From JACMOY01 sp046590855 (GTDB lineage Bacteria; Actinomycetota; Actinomycetes; Actinomycetales; Angustibacteraceae), in contig JBKJTJ010000259.1 in the NCBI GenBank assembly GCA_046590855.1, positions 1 through 11,955 on the forward strand: 11,955 nucleotides of DNA. Reading direction: 5' to 3'. Below, in pieces: positions 1 to 6,784 of this stretch. A program made the position numbers and the translations under genes. The notes under the pieces are model-generated. The model searched no databases, was not told the origin of the DNA, and saw nothing but the letters and a program-made list of their open reading frames with translations. How positions within the stretch are numbered: position 1 is the first letter of the stretch; each line of letters begins with the position of its first letter.

Positions 1-1
1 C

Positions 2-355
2 CTGGTGCTGCTCGAGGAGCCCACCTTCCCCGGCTGCCTGATCAAGTGCCGCGCTATCGGCATGTTCCACATGCGCGACGAGATGGGCGGCGACGACAAG
101 GTGCTGTGCCTGCCCGCGGGCGACCCCCGCCTGAAGCACCTGCAGGACCTGGACGACGTCTCGCAGTTCGACCTGCTCGAGATCCAGCACTTCTTCGAGA
201 CCTACAAGGACCTGGAGCCCGGCAAGTCCGTCGAGGGCGCGCACTGGGCCGACAAGGCCGAGGCCGAGCGCGAGATCGACCGCTCGCGCGAGCGCGCCAA
301 GGACCTGCCGCCGCACGCCGCGGTCAAGCTGTCCCCCGGCGTCGACGGCCACTGA
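2..355 (+). CDS. ppa: Inorganic pyrophosphatase, 3' part (5' end outside window)
   Basis: The visible 117 codons are the C-terminal two thirds of a soluble family I inorganic pyrophosphatase, which hydrolyses diphosphate to two phosphates in the cytoplasm and pulls biosynthetic reactions forward. Seen in the sequence: the active-site stretch DEMGGDDKV, which carries the Mg2+-binding aspartates and the following lysine of the family signature; the block LEIQHFFETYKDLEPGK, matching the conserved HFFE-YKxLE-GK segment; and the actinobacterial phrase PTFPGCLIKCRAIGMF. The reading frame is open from the first complete codon. A GTG at position 5 is internal, not the start, because the family needs about 50 more N-terminal residues. 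The tail ends in a short variable stretch and TGA. No partner gene follows in the same operon, since a 222-bp structured gap comes next. Confidence 0.95.
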   Translation: MVLLEEPTFPGCLIKCRAIGMFHMRDEMGGDDKVLCLPAGDPRLKHLQDLDDVSQFDLLEIQHFFETYKDLEPGKSVEGAHWADKAEAEREIDRSRERAKDLPPHAAVKLSPGVDGH

Positions 356-360
356 CCCTT

Positions 361-517
361 CCTCCCCCCACCCCGGTCCCGCCGTTCGGCACCCCCTTTC
401 CTCCCCCCGCCTGCGTTCCTCCCCTCCACCGGCGTCCGTCGCCCGAGATGCCCGGTTCATCCCCGGTCGGGGGGAGGAATGCGGGGCGGGGGGAGGAAGG
501 GGGTGGGTGGGGGCGGG
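361..517. repeat. Long imperfect inverted repeat, C-rich then G-rich
   Basis: The gap between ppa and the STAS gene (356-577) holds no credible gene. Its left half is pyrimidine-rich and its right half purine-rich. The arm at about 392-424 (C5-T3-CCTCCCCCCGCC, then GCGTTCCTCCCC) is nearly the reverse complement of about 469-503 (GGGGGGAGGAATGCGGGG, then CGGGGGGAGGAAGGGGG), differing by a one-base bulge and a few substitutions. The roughly 44-nt loop contains smaller self-complementary pieces. As RNA this would fold into a long stem downstream of the pyrophosphatase stop, so it may end ppa transcription. It also lies just before the partner-switching operon and may affect its expression. The function is inferred; the repeat itself is seen directly. 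Confidence 0.6.
483..517 (+). promoter_or_regulatory. Putative G-quadruplex upstream of the STAS operon
   Basis: The plus strand carries consecutive G-tracts with very short spacers. Positions 499-517 read G5-T-G3-T-G5-C-G3, that is four tracts with three single-base loops, preceded by further runs of four and six G at 483-493. Single-base loops give the most stable class of predicted quadruplex. It lies on the coding strand about 60 bases before the GTG start of the STAS gene, so it could form in the 5' untranslated RNA or in promoter DNA. No clear -10/-35 pair was found nearby, so whether it is transcribed is unknown. Confidence 0.5.
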
Positions 518-577
518 AGCCGACGGCGACTGGCGCCGCTGGCGCCGAGTGAACGCGGGATCGTGTTGACTGGGGGC

Positions 578-907
578 GTGAGCGACGACGGGGACCTCGA
601 CACCGGGGGGGTGAGCGTCTTCTTCGACCCGACCGGCACGCTGATCGTGCTGGTGGGGGACGTCGACCGGGTGCTCAGCGAGGACCTGGAGCACGCCGGC
701 CGCGACGCCATCGACCACGCACAGCCGATCACGATCGACGCCGCGGGCGTCACGTTCATGGACTCGGTGGGCGTCGCGTTCCTGGTCCGGCTGGCTGCCT
801 CGATCCCGGCCAAGGAGCAGGTGGTGCTGCGCGACCCCTCGCTCAGCGTCCTCGACCTGCTGCAGTTCACCGGGTCCATCCCCCTGTTCCAGGTCACCAG
901 CTCGTGA
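578..907 (+). CDS. STAS-domain anti-sigma-factor antagonist (RsbV/SpoIIAA-like)
   Basis: A 109-residue single-domain STAS protein. In partner switching, the unphosphorylated antagonist binds an RsbW-type kinase and frees a sigma factor; phosphorylation of one serine blocks binding. The phospho-acceptor region is visible as IDAAGVTFMDSVG, with Asp62-Ser63 matching the conserved DS pair of RsbV and SpoIIAA. The usual following S/T is Val64. The N-terminal beta strands (GTLIVLVGDVD) and the C-terminal LLQFTGSIPLF helix region also fit the fold. I chose GTG 578, after a GGGGG run; GTG 611 is an alternative that would remove 11 poorly conserved residues. An open frame extends back to 479 but only through the G-rich repeat, where its low-complexity Gly/Arg translation is not protein-like. 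The stop TGA overlaps the next gene's GTG, implying translational coupling with the phosphatase that would dephosphorylate it. Confidence 0.85.
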   Translation: MSDDGDLDTGGVSVFFDPTGTLIVLVGDVDRVLSEDLEHAGRDAIDHAQPITIDAAGVTFMDSVGVAFLVRLAASIPAKEQVVLRDPSLSVLDLLQFTGSIPLFQVTSS

Positions 908-3060
908 GGCGCGACGCGCTCCCCCCCGAGGTGAGCGCAGCCTCGGCGACGCCCGAGGCCGGGCTGCCTGGGCTGCTCGACCAGGCCGCGGCCGCCATCC
1001 TGCTCGTCGACGTGACCACCACCGAGGTCCTGTACGCCAACGACCTGGCCCAGGCGATGGCCGGTCGCGCCGAGCTGCCCCTGTCGATCGACCGGTGGGG
1101 CGCCCTCGCGGGCCTCACCGACCCCTCCGGCGGCGACCTGGCCGACTCGGACGGCCCACTGTCGCAGGTGTGCCGCGGGCTGCCCGTCGCAGGCGAGCTG
1201 ATCCGCCGCGAGCCGCGGCAGGCCTCTGGCGGCGCGGACGCCGAGCAGGCCCGGCAGGCCAGCGACAGTGGCGTGCACGTGGACGACGTCACTGGGCCCC
1301 TGTGGGTCACCGGGTTCCGGCTCGAGGGCGCCGCAGAGCTGAGCAGCCGGGCGTTGATCGTGTTCCTGCGGCTGCGCGGCGGCGGGGGGGCCGCCGTCGA
1401 GGTCGAGTCCGCCGCGGCCTCGGCCGCCGTCCGCATCCGCGCGGTGCTGGCGATGGACCTCGCCTTCACCATCGCCGACGCGACCACCGAGGGCCTGCCG
1501 CTGGTGTGGGTCAACCCGGCCTTCACCCAGGCGACCGGCTACTCCTTCGACGAGGCGGTCGGCCGCAGCTGCAGCTTCCTGCAGGGGCCCGACACCGACC
1601 CCGAGGCCGTCCAGCGGCTGAGGGTGGCGCTGCGCGCGGGTCAGCCGGTGGTCCAGACCCTGCTGAACTACCGCGCCGACGGGACGCCGTTCTGGAACGA
1701 GGTGGCCATCTCACCGGTGCTGGACGGCGCCGGCCGGCTGGTCAACTTCGTCGGCATCCAGTCCGACGTCACCGCGCGGGTCACCGGCGAGGCCGAGCGG
1801 GCCGAGGCCTACCGGCTCGAGCGCCAGGCCCGCGCGATCGCCGAGTCCGCGATGGCCCAGACCTCGCTGCTGGCCGAGGTCAGCCGGGCGGTCACCCGGG
1901 TCGACGCCCGCGAGGCGATGCCTCGGGTGACCGAGCTGCTGGCCCCGGCGTGGTGCGGCTGGGCGGCGGTCTACCTCAGCGCTGACTCCGGGCTCACCTG
2001 CGCGGCGGTCAGCGGCCCCGAGCCGACGACCCCACGCCTGCTGGGCCACCGGATCGACCGCGGGCGCGCTCCCCAGCCGCTGACCGCTCTGCTCGAGACC
2101 GATGCCGCCTCGCTGGTGGCTGCCGACGAGCTCGACACCTCGTGGCGCACGGGCTCCGACACCGGTGTGGTCGTGGCACCGCTGCGGGTGCGCGGGCAGG
2201 TGCTCGGCGTCCTGCTGCTGGGTTCGCCACGCGTCGACGGCCACGGCACCGACCCGGTGCGCGAGCACCTGCTGCTCGTCGACGCCGTCGCCACCCGGGT
2301 TGCCCTCGCCCTCGACATCAGCCGGCTGTACGAAAGGGAGCACAGCCTGGCCCAGAAGCTGCAGCTGGCGCTGCTGCCGAACCTGCCCAGCGTCAGCGGC
2401 CTGGACCTGGTCGGCCACTACCTGCCCAGCACCGACGCGGCCAGCATCGGCGGGGACTGGTACGAGGTGCTGCCGCTGCCCGACGGCCGCGTGCTCGTCG
2501 CCATCGGCGACGTCGAGGGGCACGACATCGACGCCGCGACCACCATGGGCCGGCTGCGCTCGGCCCTGCAGTCCTACGCACTCGAGGGCCACGGCCCCGC
2601 AGCGCTGGTGGGGTGGCTCGAACAGGCGCTGACGGCGCTGTCGCTGCCGCGCCTCGCGAGCGTCTGCGTGGGCCTGCTCGAGCGGCCGACGCTCGACGCT
2701 CCCGGGCGGCTGTGCTGGTCGGCGGCCGGGCACCCGCCCTCGCTGCTGCGCCGTGCCGACGGCCGGGTGGAAGTGCTCGACGGGGCCCAGAGCCCGATGC
2801 TGGGCGCGCGCACCGCGCGCCACCGCGAGCACGAGGCCGTGTTCGGCGTGGGCGACCTGCTGCTGATGTACACGGACGGGCTGATCGAGGACCGGCGGCG
2901 CAGCCTCGCCGACGGCATCGCCCTGCTCGCGCGCCAGCTCGCCGGCGCGGACGCCGACGACCTCTCGACGCTCTCACAGACGCTCGTCGCGGCCGGTCCG
3001 GCCACCGTCGAGGACGACGCAGCCTTCGTGGCCGTGCGGGCCCTGGCTGCGACGGCATGA
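904..3060 (+). CDS. PAS-LOV-GAF-PP2C (SpoIIE/RsbU-type) phosphatase, probable blue-light sensor
   Basis: A 718-residue soluble sensor phosphatase. Seen domains: a divergent PAS-like region (about 20-158); a LOV domain (about 180-292); a helical linker (about 293-325); a GAF domain (about 326-475); and a PP2C/SpoIIE phosphatase (about 480-715). In the LOV domain GRSCSFLQGPDTD holds the adduct-forming Cys223 and Gln227, followed by flavin-contacting Asn255 (LNYRADG), Asn265 (FWNE) and Gln286 (GIQSDVT). The phosphatase keeps its metal ligands: Asp518 in GGDWYE, Asp536 in GDVEGHD, Asp658 in YTDGL and Asp704-Asp705 near the end. In this family such phosphatases dephosphorylate STAS antagonists; the likely substrate is the upstream gene product. 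The GTG start overlaps the STAS stop, and the stop overlaps the ATG of the ATPase gene. Oddities: Ser222 and Ser224 replace the common Asn and Arg around the LOV cysteine. Photoactivity is inferred from residues, not shown. Confidence 0.9.
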   Translation: MRRDALPPEVSAASATPEAGLPGLLDQAAAAILLVDVTTTEVLYANDLAQAMAGRAELPLSIDRWGALAGLTDPSGGDLADSDGPLSQVCRGLPVAGELIRREPRQASGGADAEQARQASDSGVHVDDVTGPLWVTGFRLEGAAELSSRALIVFLRLRGGGGAAVEVESAAASAAVRIRAVLAMDLAFTIADATTEGLPLVWVNPAFTQATGYSFDEAVGRSCSFLQGPDTDPEAVQRLRVALRAGQPVVQTLLNYRADGTPFWNEVAISPVLDGAGRLVNFVGIQSDVTARVTGEAERAEAYRLERQARAIAESAMAQTSLLAEVSRAVTRVDAREAMPRVTELLAPAWCGWAAVYLSADSGLTCAAVSGPEPTTPRLLGHRIDRGRAPQPLTALLETDAASLVAADELDTSWRTGSDTGVVVAPLRVRGQVLGVLLLGSPRVDGHGTDPVREHLLLVDAVATRVALALDISRLYEREHSLAQKLQLALLPNLPSVSGLDLVGHYLPSTDAASIGGDWYEVLPLPDGRVLVAIGDVEGHDIDAATTMGRLRSALQSYALEGHGPAALVGWLEQALTALSLPRLASVCVGLLERPTLDAPGRLCWSAAGHPPSLLRRADGRVEVLDGAQSPMLGARTARHREHEAVFGVGDLLLMYTDGLIEDRRRSLADGIALLARQLAGADADDLSTLSQTLVAAGPATVEDDAAFVAVRALAATA

Positions 3061-3554
3061 GCCTCGCGAACGGGGCGCTGTCCGAGATCCCCGTGCCCAC
3101 CTCGCGCGAGCTCGCCTGCTGGCAGGTCGAGCCGACGATCGCGGCGCCGCGCGCCGTCCGGCACGACGTGCTCGCCCGCTGGGGTGACACCGACAGTGAG
3201 CAGTCGGCCGACCCGGTGGCGATCAGCCGCCTCGCGCTCGTCCTGACCGAGCTGGTCACCAACGCGGTGCAGCACGGCGAGGACTCGATCCGGGTGACGC
3301 TGGGCCGGACGTCGGTCGGCTGGCTCGTCGCGGTGACCGAGCACCCGCCGCCCCTGGCCCGCGAGGCCGAGCGCCCCACCAGCTGGCGCAGCACCACCCC
3401 GGGGGCTGACCTGGGTGGGCGCGGCCTGACCATCGTGGCCGCCATCTCGACCCGCTGCGGGTGGACCCGGCCCGACGGTCACCTGGTGATCTGGGCCGAG
3501 GTGCCCGACCACCCCGACCCGGCCGAGTCCGACGTCGCGGCGACGGCGAGCTGA
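3057..3554 (+). CDS. RsbW-like ATP-binding anti-sigma factor / serine kinase (HATPase_c_2)
   Basis: A 165-residue GHKL-type ATPase of the RsbW/SpoIIAB class. Such proteins bind and inhibit a sigma factor and use ATP to phosphorylate the STAS antagonist on serine. The N-box is clear: TELVTNAVQHG, with Glu65 and Asn69, the catalytic base and Mg2+ ligand positions. The G2-type loop GADLGGRGLTIV (116-127) and a following beta strand (HLVIWAEV) complete the Bergerat fold. The usual G1-box aspartate appears as Glu95 in VAVTEHPPP, which is unusual because that residue contacts the adenine base. The ATG overlaps the phosphatase stop (ATGA), so a longer open frame upstream is excluded. Third in the operon, it completes antagonist, phosphatase and kinase. 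No sigma factor follows; a convergent gene begins its stop codon 21 bp downstream, so the target sigma factor must lie elsewhere. Some family members regulate non-sigma targets. Confidence 0.85.
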   Translation: MSLANGALSEIPVPTSRELACWQVEPTIAAPRAVRHDVLARWGDTDSEQSADPVAISRLALVLTELVTNAVQHGEDSIRVTLGRTSVGWLVAVTEHPPPLAREAERPTSWRSTTPGADLGGRGLTIVAAISTRCGWTRPDGHLVIWAEVPDHPDPAESDVAATAS

Positions 3555-3565
3555 GGCTGCTGTAA

Positions 3566-3577
3566 GAGCGCGCGCTC
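3566..3577. terminator. Palindrome at convergent gene junction
   Basis: A perfect 12-bp palindrome GAGCGCGCGCTC sits in the 21-bp gap between the converging RsbW-like gene and icmF, and overlaps the icmF stop codon. As RNA it could form only a short 4-bp stem with a GCGC loop, somewhat extended by flanking TGT/ACA. There is no T-tract on either strand. It may be a weak bidirectional terminator or may be chance in GC-rich DNA. Confidence 0.25.
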
Positions 3578-6500
3578 ACACGTTGCGGCGGTACTGCCCA
3601 CCGACCTCGAAGAACGCGTCGCTGATCTGGCCGAGCGAGCAGTGCCGGACGGCGTCCATCAGGGCGTCGAAGACGTTGCCGCCGCTGGTGGCGGCGTGCT
3701 TGAGCCGGTCCAGCGCGGGGGCGGCGTCCTGCGCGTGCCGCTGGTGGAAGTCGGCGAGCCGGGCCAGCTGCGAGGCCTTCTCGGCCGCGGTCCCCCGAGC
3801 CAGCTCGACCACCGGCGGCGACTGGTCGCCGTCGGCGACGAACGTGTTGACGCCGATGATCGGCAACGACCCGTCGTGCTTGCGGTGCTCGTACAGCATG
3901 GACTCGTCCTGGATCCGCCCCCGCTGGTAGCCGGTCTCCATCGCGCCGAGCACCCCGCCGCGATCAGCGATCCGCTCGAACTCGACCAGCACGGCCTCCT
4001 CGAGCAGGTCGGTGAGCTGCTCGACGACGTACGAGCCCTGCAGCGGGTTCTCGTTGGCCGACAGCCCCCACTCCTGGTCGATGATCATCTGGATCGCGAG
4101 CGCGCGACGCACCGACTGGGCAGAGGGTGTCGTCACAGCCTCGTCGAAAGCGTTGGTGTGCAACGAGTTGGCGTTGTCGTACAGGGCGCACAGGGCTTGC
4201 AGCGTGGTGCGGATGTCGTTGAAGTCCATCTCCTGCGCGTGCAGCGAGCGCCCCGACGTCTGCACGTGGTACTTCAGCTTCTGGGAGCGCTCACCGGCCC
4301 CGTAGACGTCGCGCATCGCGATCGCCCAGATCCGACGGGCCACCCGCCCGAGCACCGTGTACTCAGCGTCCATCCCGTTGGAGAAGAAGAACGACAGGTT
4401 CGGCGCGAAGTCGTCGACGTCCATGCCGCGCGCGAGGTAGGACTCGACGTAGGTGAACCCGTTGGCGAGCGTGAAGGCCAGCTGGCTGATGGGGTTCGCC
4501 CCGGCCTCGGCGATGTGGTAGCCGCTGATGCTGACGGAGTAGAAGTTGCGCACCCGGTGGTCGATGAACCACTGCTGGACGTCGGCCATGCAGCGCAGCG
4601 CGAAGTCGGTCGAGAAGATGCAGGTGTTCTGACCCTGATCCTCCTTGAGGATGTCGGCCTGCACAGTGCCACGCACGGTCGACAGTGCTTGCGCCGCAAG
4701 GGTTTCACGCTCGTGATCGGTCGGCGGGCGATCGTTCGCGGCAGAGAACGCCGCCACCTGCTGGTCGATCACGGTGTTCAGGAACATCGCCAAGATCGCC
4801 GGGGCCGGGCCGTTGATGGTCATCGACACCGACGTGGTGGGCGAGCACAGGTCGAACCCGGCGTACAGGTCGCGGACGTCCTCGACCGTCGCGATCGATA
4901 CCCCGGACGTGCCGACCTTGCCCAGCACGTCCGGGCGCGGTGAGGGGTCGCGGCCGTACAGCGTCACCGAGTCGAAGGCGGTCGAGAGCCGGGTGGCGGG
5001 CTGACCAGCGCTCAGCAGGTGGAACCGCCGGTTGGTGCGCGCGGCGTCCCCCTCACCCGCGAACATCCGCGCCGGCGCCTCGCCGGTGCGCTTGAAGGGG
5101 AAGACCCCTGCGGTGAAAGGGAAGTAGCCGGGCAGGTTCTCGCGGCGGGCGAAGCGCACCAGCGCCCCGGCCTCGTCGTCCGGCGGCAGCGCCACCCGCG
5201 GCACGATGGTACCCGACAGCGTGCTGCGTCCGGGGGCGGCGGCGTACTCCGCACGACGCGCGGGCCACTCCTCCAGCTGCCGGCGGACGTCGGGGCTCAG
5301 CTCGGCGTCGGCAGCGTCGGCGAGCGCGTCGACCGCGGCGACGGCGTCCGGCTGGTCCGGGCCCAGCAGGTCGCGCGTCGCCGACAGCTGCTGACGTCGG
5401 CGGGCGACCTCGGACTGCCGCTCGGTGGCCCCGTGGTGGCGGCGCACGGCGGCGGCCACCTCGGCGAGATGGCGCTCGCGACCCCGGGGCAGGACGCTGG
5501 TCAGCCCCGTCGACACGCGGCCGGCGACGACCGGCAGGACCCCCTCGAACGGCGGCAGCCCGGCGTCCACCAGCAGGCCCTTGAGGTGCTGGTACAGCGC
5601 CGAGACCCCGTCGTCGTCGAAGCGGGCGGCGCTGGTGCCGAACACCGGCATGTCCTGCCACGGGACGCCGAACGCCTCACGGTTGCGCACCATCTGGCGG
5701 GCGACGTCGCGCCGCGCGTCCTCGGCGCCGCGCCGCTCGTACTTGTTGACGGCGACGACGTCGGCGAGGTCGAGCATGTCGATCTTCTCCAGCTGCGACG
5801 CCGCGCCGTACTCGGGCGTCATGACGTACAGCGAGGTCGTGACGTGGGGGACGATCGCGGCGTCGCCCTGACCGATGCCCGGTGTCTCGACCAGCACCAG
5901 GTCGGCACCGGCGGCGACGCAGGCGGCGATGATCTCGTCCAGCGCCTCGGGCACCTGGCTGCCCGCCCGGCGGGTGGCCAGCGAGCGGAAGAACGGGTCG
6001 CTGCCACCGCCCAGGCTGTTCATCCGGATCCGGTCGCCCAGCAGCGCTCCCCCGCCGCGGCGACGGGTCGGGTCGATGGCGAGGACGGCGAGGCGCAGCT
6101 TGTCCTGGCTGTCGCGGCGCAGCCGGCGCACCAGCTCGTCGGTGAGCGAGGACTTGCCCGAGCCGCCGGTGCCGGTGATGCCGAGCACGGGCACGGTGCG
6201 CCGGGCGGCCGCTGCCGTGACGGCGAGACCCAGGGCCGGGTCGGCGCCCGCCTCGAGGACGGTGATGGCGCGGGCCAGGGCGGTGTCCGAGCCGCTGAGC
6301 AGGGCGTCGAGGTCGGCGCCACCGGCGGCGAGGTCGACGTCGCACGCGGCGACGAGCTCGTTGATCATGCCCGGGAGCCCCAGCCGCTGCCCGTCCTGCG
6401 GGCTGAAGATGTGGACGCCCACCCGCGCCAGCGCCTCGATCTCGGCCGGCACGATCACCCCGCCGCCCCCGCCGAAGACCTTGACGTGACCGGCGCCGCG

Positions 6501-6752
6501 CTCGGCGAGCCGCTCGACCAGGTAGGTGAAGTACTCGACGTGACCACCCTGGTAGGACGAGACCGCCACGCCCTGCACGTCCTCCTGCACCGCCGCGGTG
6601 ACGACGTCCTCGACGCTGCGGTCGTGCCCGAGGTGGATCACCTCGACGCCCTGGGACTGCAGCAGCCGGCGCATGATGTTGATCGCGGCGTCGTGCCCGT
6701 CGAACAGGCTTGCGGCGGTGACGAAGCGGACGGGGTGGACCGGCGTGTGCAT
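3576..6752 (-). CDS. icmF: Fused isobutyryl-CoA mutase (B12-dependent, with GTPase chaperone)
   Basis: A 1058-residue IcmF, interconverting isobutyryl-CoA and n-butyryl-CoA by an adenosylcobalamin radical mechanism in the cytoplasm. Domains in order: B12-binding Rossmann domain (about 8-140) with FDGHDAAIN, where His20 is the lower axial cobalt ligand; MeaB-like G domain (about 155-400) with Walker A GTGGSGKS (194-201), the stretch AIDPTRRRGGGALLGDRIRM, the ETPGIGQGD switch and NKYE base motif (336-339); a charged linker (about 420-510); then the TIM-barrel mutase to the C-terminus. Gln708 (GQNTC) stands where methylmalonyl-CoA mutases have Arg (VRNT), and phenylalanines occupy the GVFPFKR segment in place of the mutase Tyr; both favour a C4 monoacyl substrate. 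His746 in GYHIAEAGA is the catalytic histidine position. Start ATG 6752 follows GTGAGGGG with little spacing. A longer open frame upstream overlaps the BtuF-like gene and is not coding. It lies 32 bp after that gene, probably cotranscribed. Length matches the family. Confidence 0.95.
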   Translation of the reverse strand: MHTPVHPVRFVTAASLFDGHDAAINIMRRLLQSQGVEVIHLGHDRSVEDVVTAAVQEDVQGVAVSSYQGGHVEYFTYLVERLAERGAGHVKVFGGGGGVIVPAEIEALARVGVHIFSPQDGQRLGLPGMINELVAACDVDLAAGGADLDALLSGSDTALARAITVLEAGADPALGLAVTAAAARRTVPVLGITGTGGSGKSSLTDELVRRLRRDSQDKLRLAVLAIDPTRRRGGGALLGDRIRMNSLGGGSDPFFRSLATRRAGSQVPEALDEIIAACVAAGADLVLVETPGIGQGDAAIVPHVTTSLYVMTPEYGAASQLEKIDMLDLADVVAVNKYERRGAEDARRDVARQMVRNREAFGVPWQDMPVFGTSAARFDDDGVSALYQHLKGLLVDAGLPPFEGVLPVVAGRVSTGLTSVLPRGRERHLAEVAAAVRRHHGATERQSEVARRRQQLSATRDLLGPDQPDAVAAVDALADAADAELSPDVRRQLEEWPARRAEYAAAPGRSTLSGTIVPRVALPPDDEAGALVRFARRENLPGYFPFTAGVFPFKRTGEAPARMFAGEGDAARTNRRFHLLSAGQPATRLSTAFDSVTLYGRDPSPRPDVLGKVGTSGVSIATVEDVRDLYAGFDLCSPTTSVSMTINGPAPAILAMFLNTVIDQQVAAFSAANDRPPTDHERETLAAQALSTVRGTVQADILKEDQGQNTCIFSTDFALRCMADVQQWFIDHRVRNFYSVSISGYHIAEAGANPISQLAFTLANGFTYVESYLARGMDVDDFAPNLSFFFSNGMDAEYTVLGRVARRIWAIAMRDVYGAGERSQKLKYHVQTSGRSLHAQEMDFNDIRTTLQALCALYDNANSLHTNAFDEAVTTPSAQSVRRALAIQMIIDQEWGLSANENPLQGSYVVEQLTDLLEEAVLVEFERIADRGGVLGAMETGYQRGRIQDESMLYEHRKHDGSLPIIGVNTFVADGDQSPPVVELARGTAAEKASQLARLADFHQRHAQDAAPALDRLKHAATSGGNVFDALMDAVRHCSLGQISDAFFEVGGQYRRNV

Positions 6753-6784
6753 CCCCTCACAGTAGGACTGCGGGGCCGGGCGTC

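Noticed and set aside
566..571. TTGACT resembling a -35 box before the STAS gene
   Set aside because: No acceptable -10 hexamer lies 16-19 bases downstream, and the start codon would fall inside the spacer.
479..577. Earlier start for the STAS gene at 479
   Set aside because: It would translate the G-rich repeat into Gly/Arg low complexity. STAS homology starts after GTG 578.
1711..2832. Long minus-strand open frame opposite the LOV phosphatase gene
   Set aside because: His/Gln/Arg-rich shadow with no recognisable domain, opposite conserved LOV, GAF and PP2C motifs.
2142..3056. In-frame upstream extension of the RsbW-like gene to 470 residues
   Set aside because: It lies out of frame inside the phosphatase domain and is Arg/Ala/Gly-rich. 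The ATGA overlap at 3057 gives a natural start.
6753..6784. Possible cobalamin riboswitch ahead of icmF or the cluster
   Set aside because: The 32-bp gap is far too short, and the region before gnd lacks room and the conserved B12-box core.
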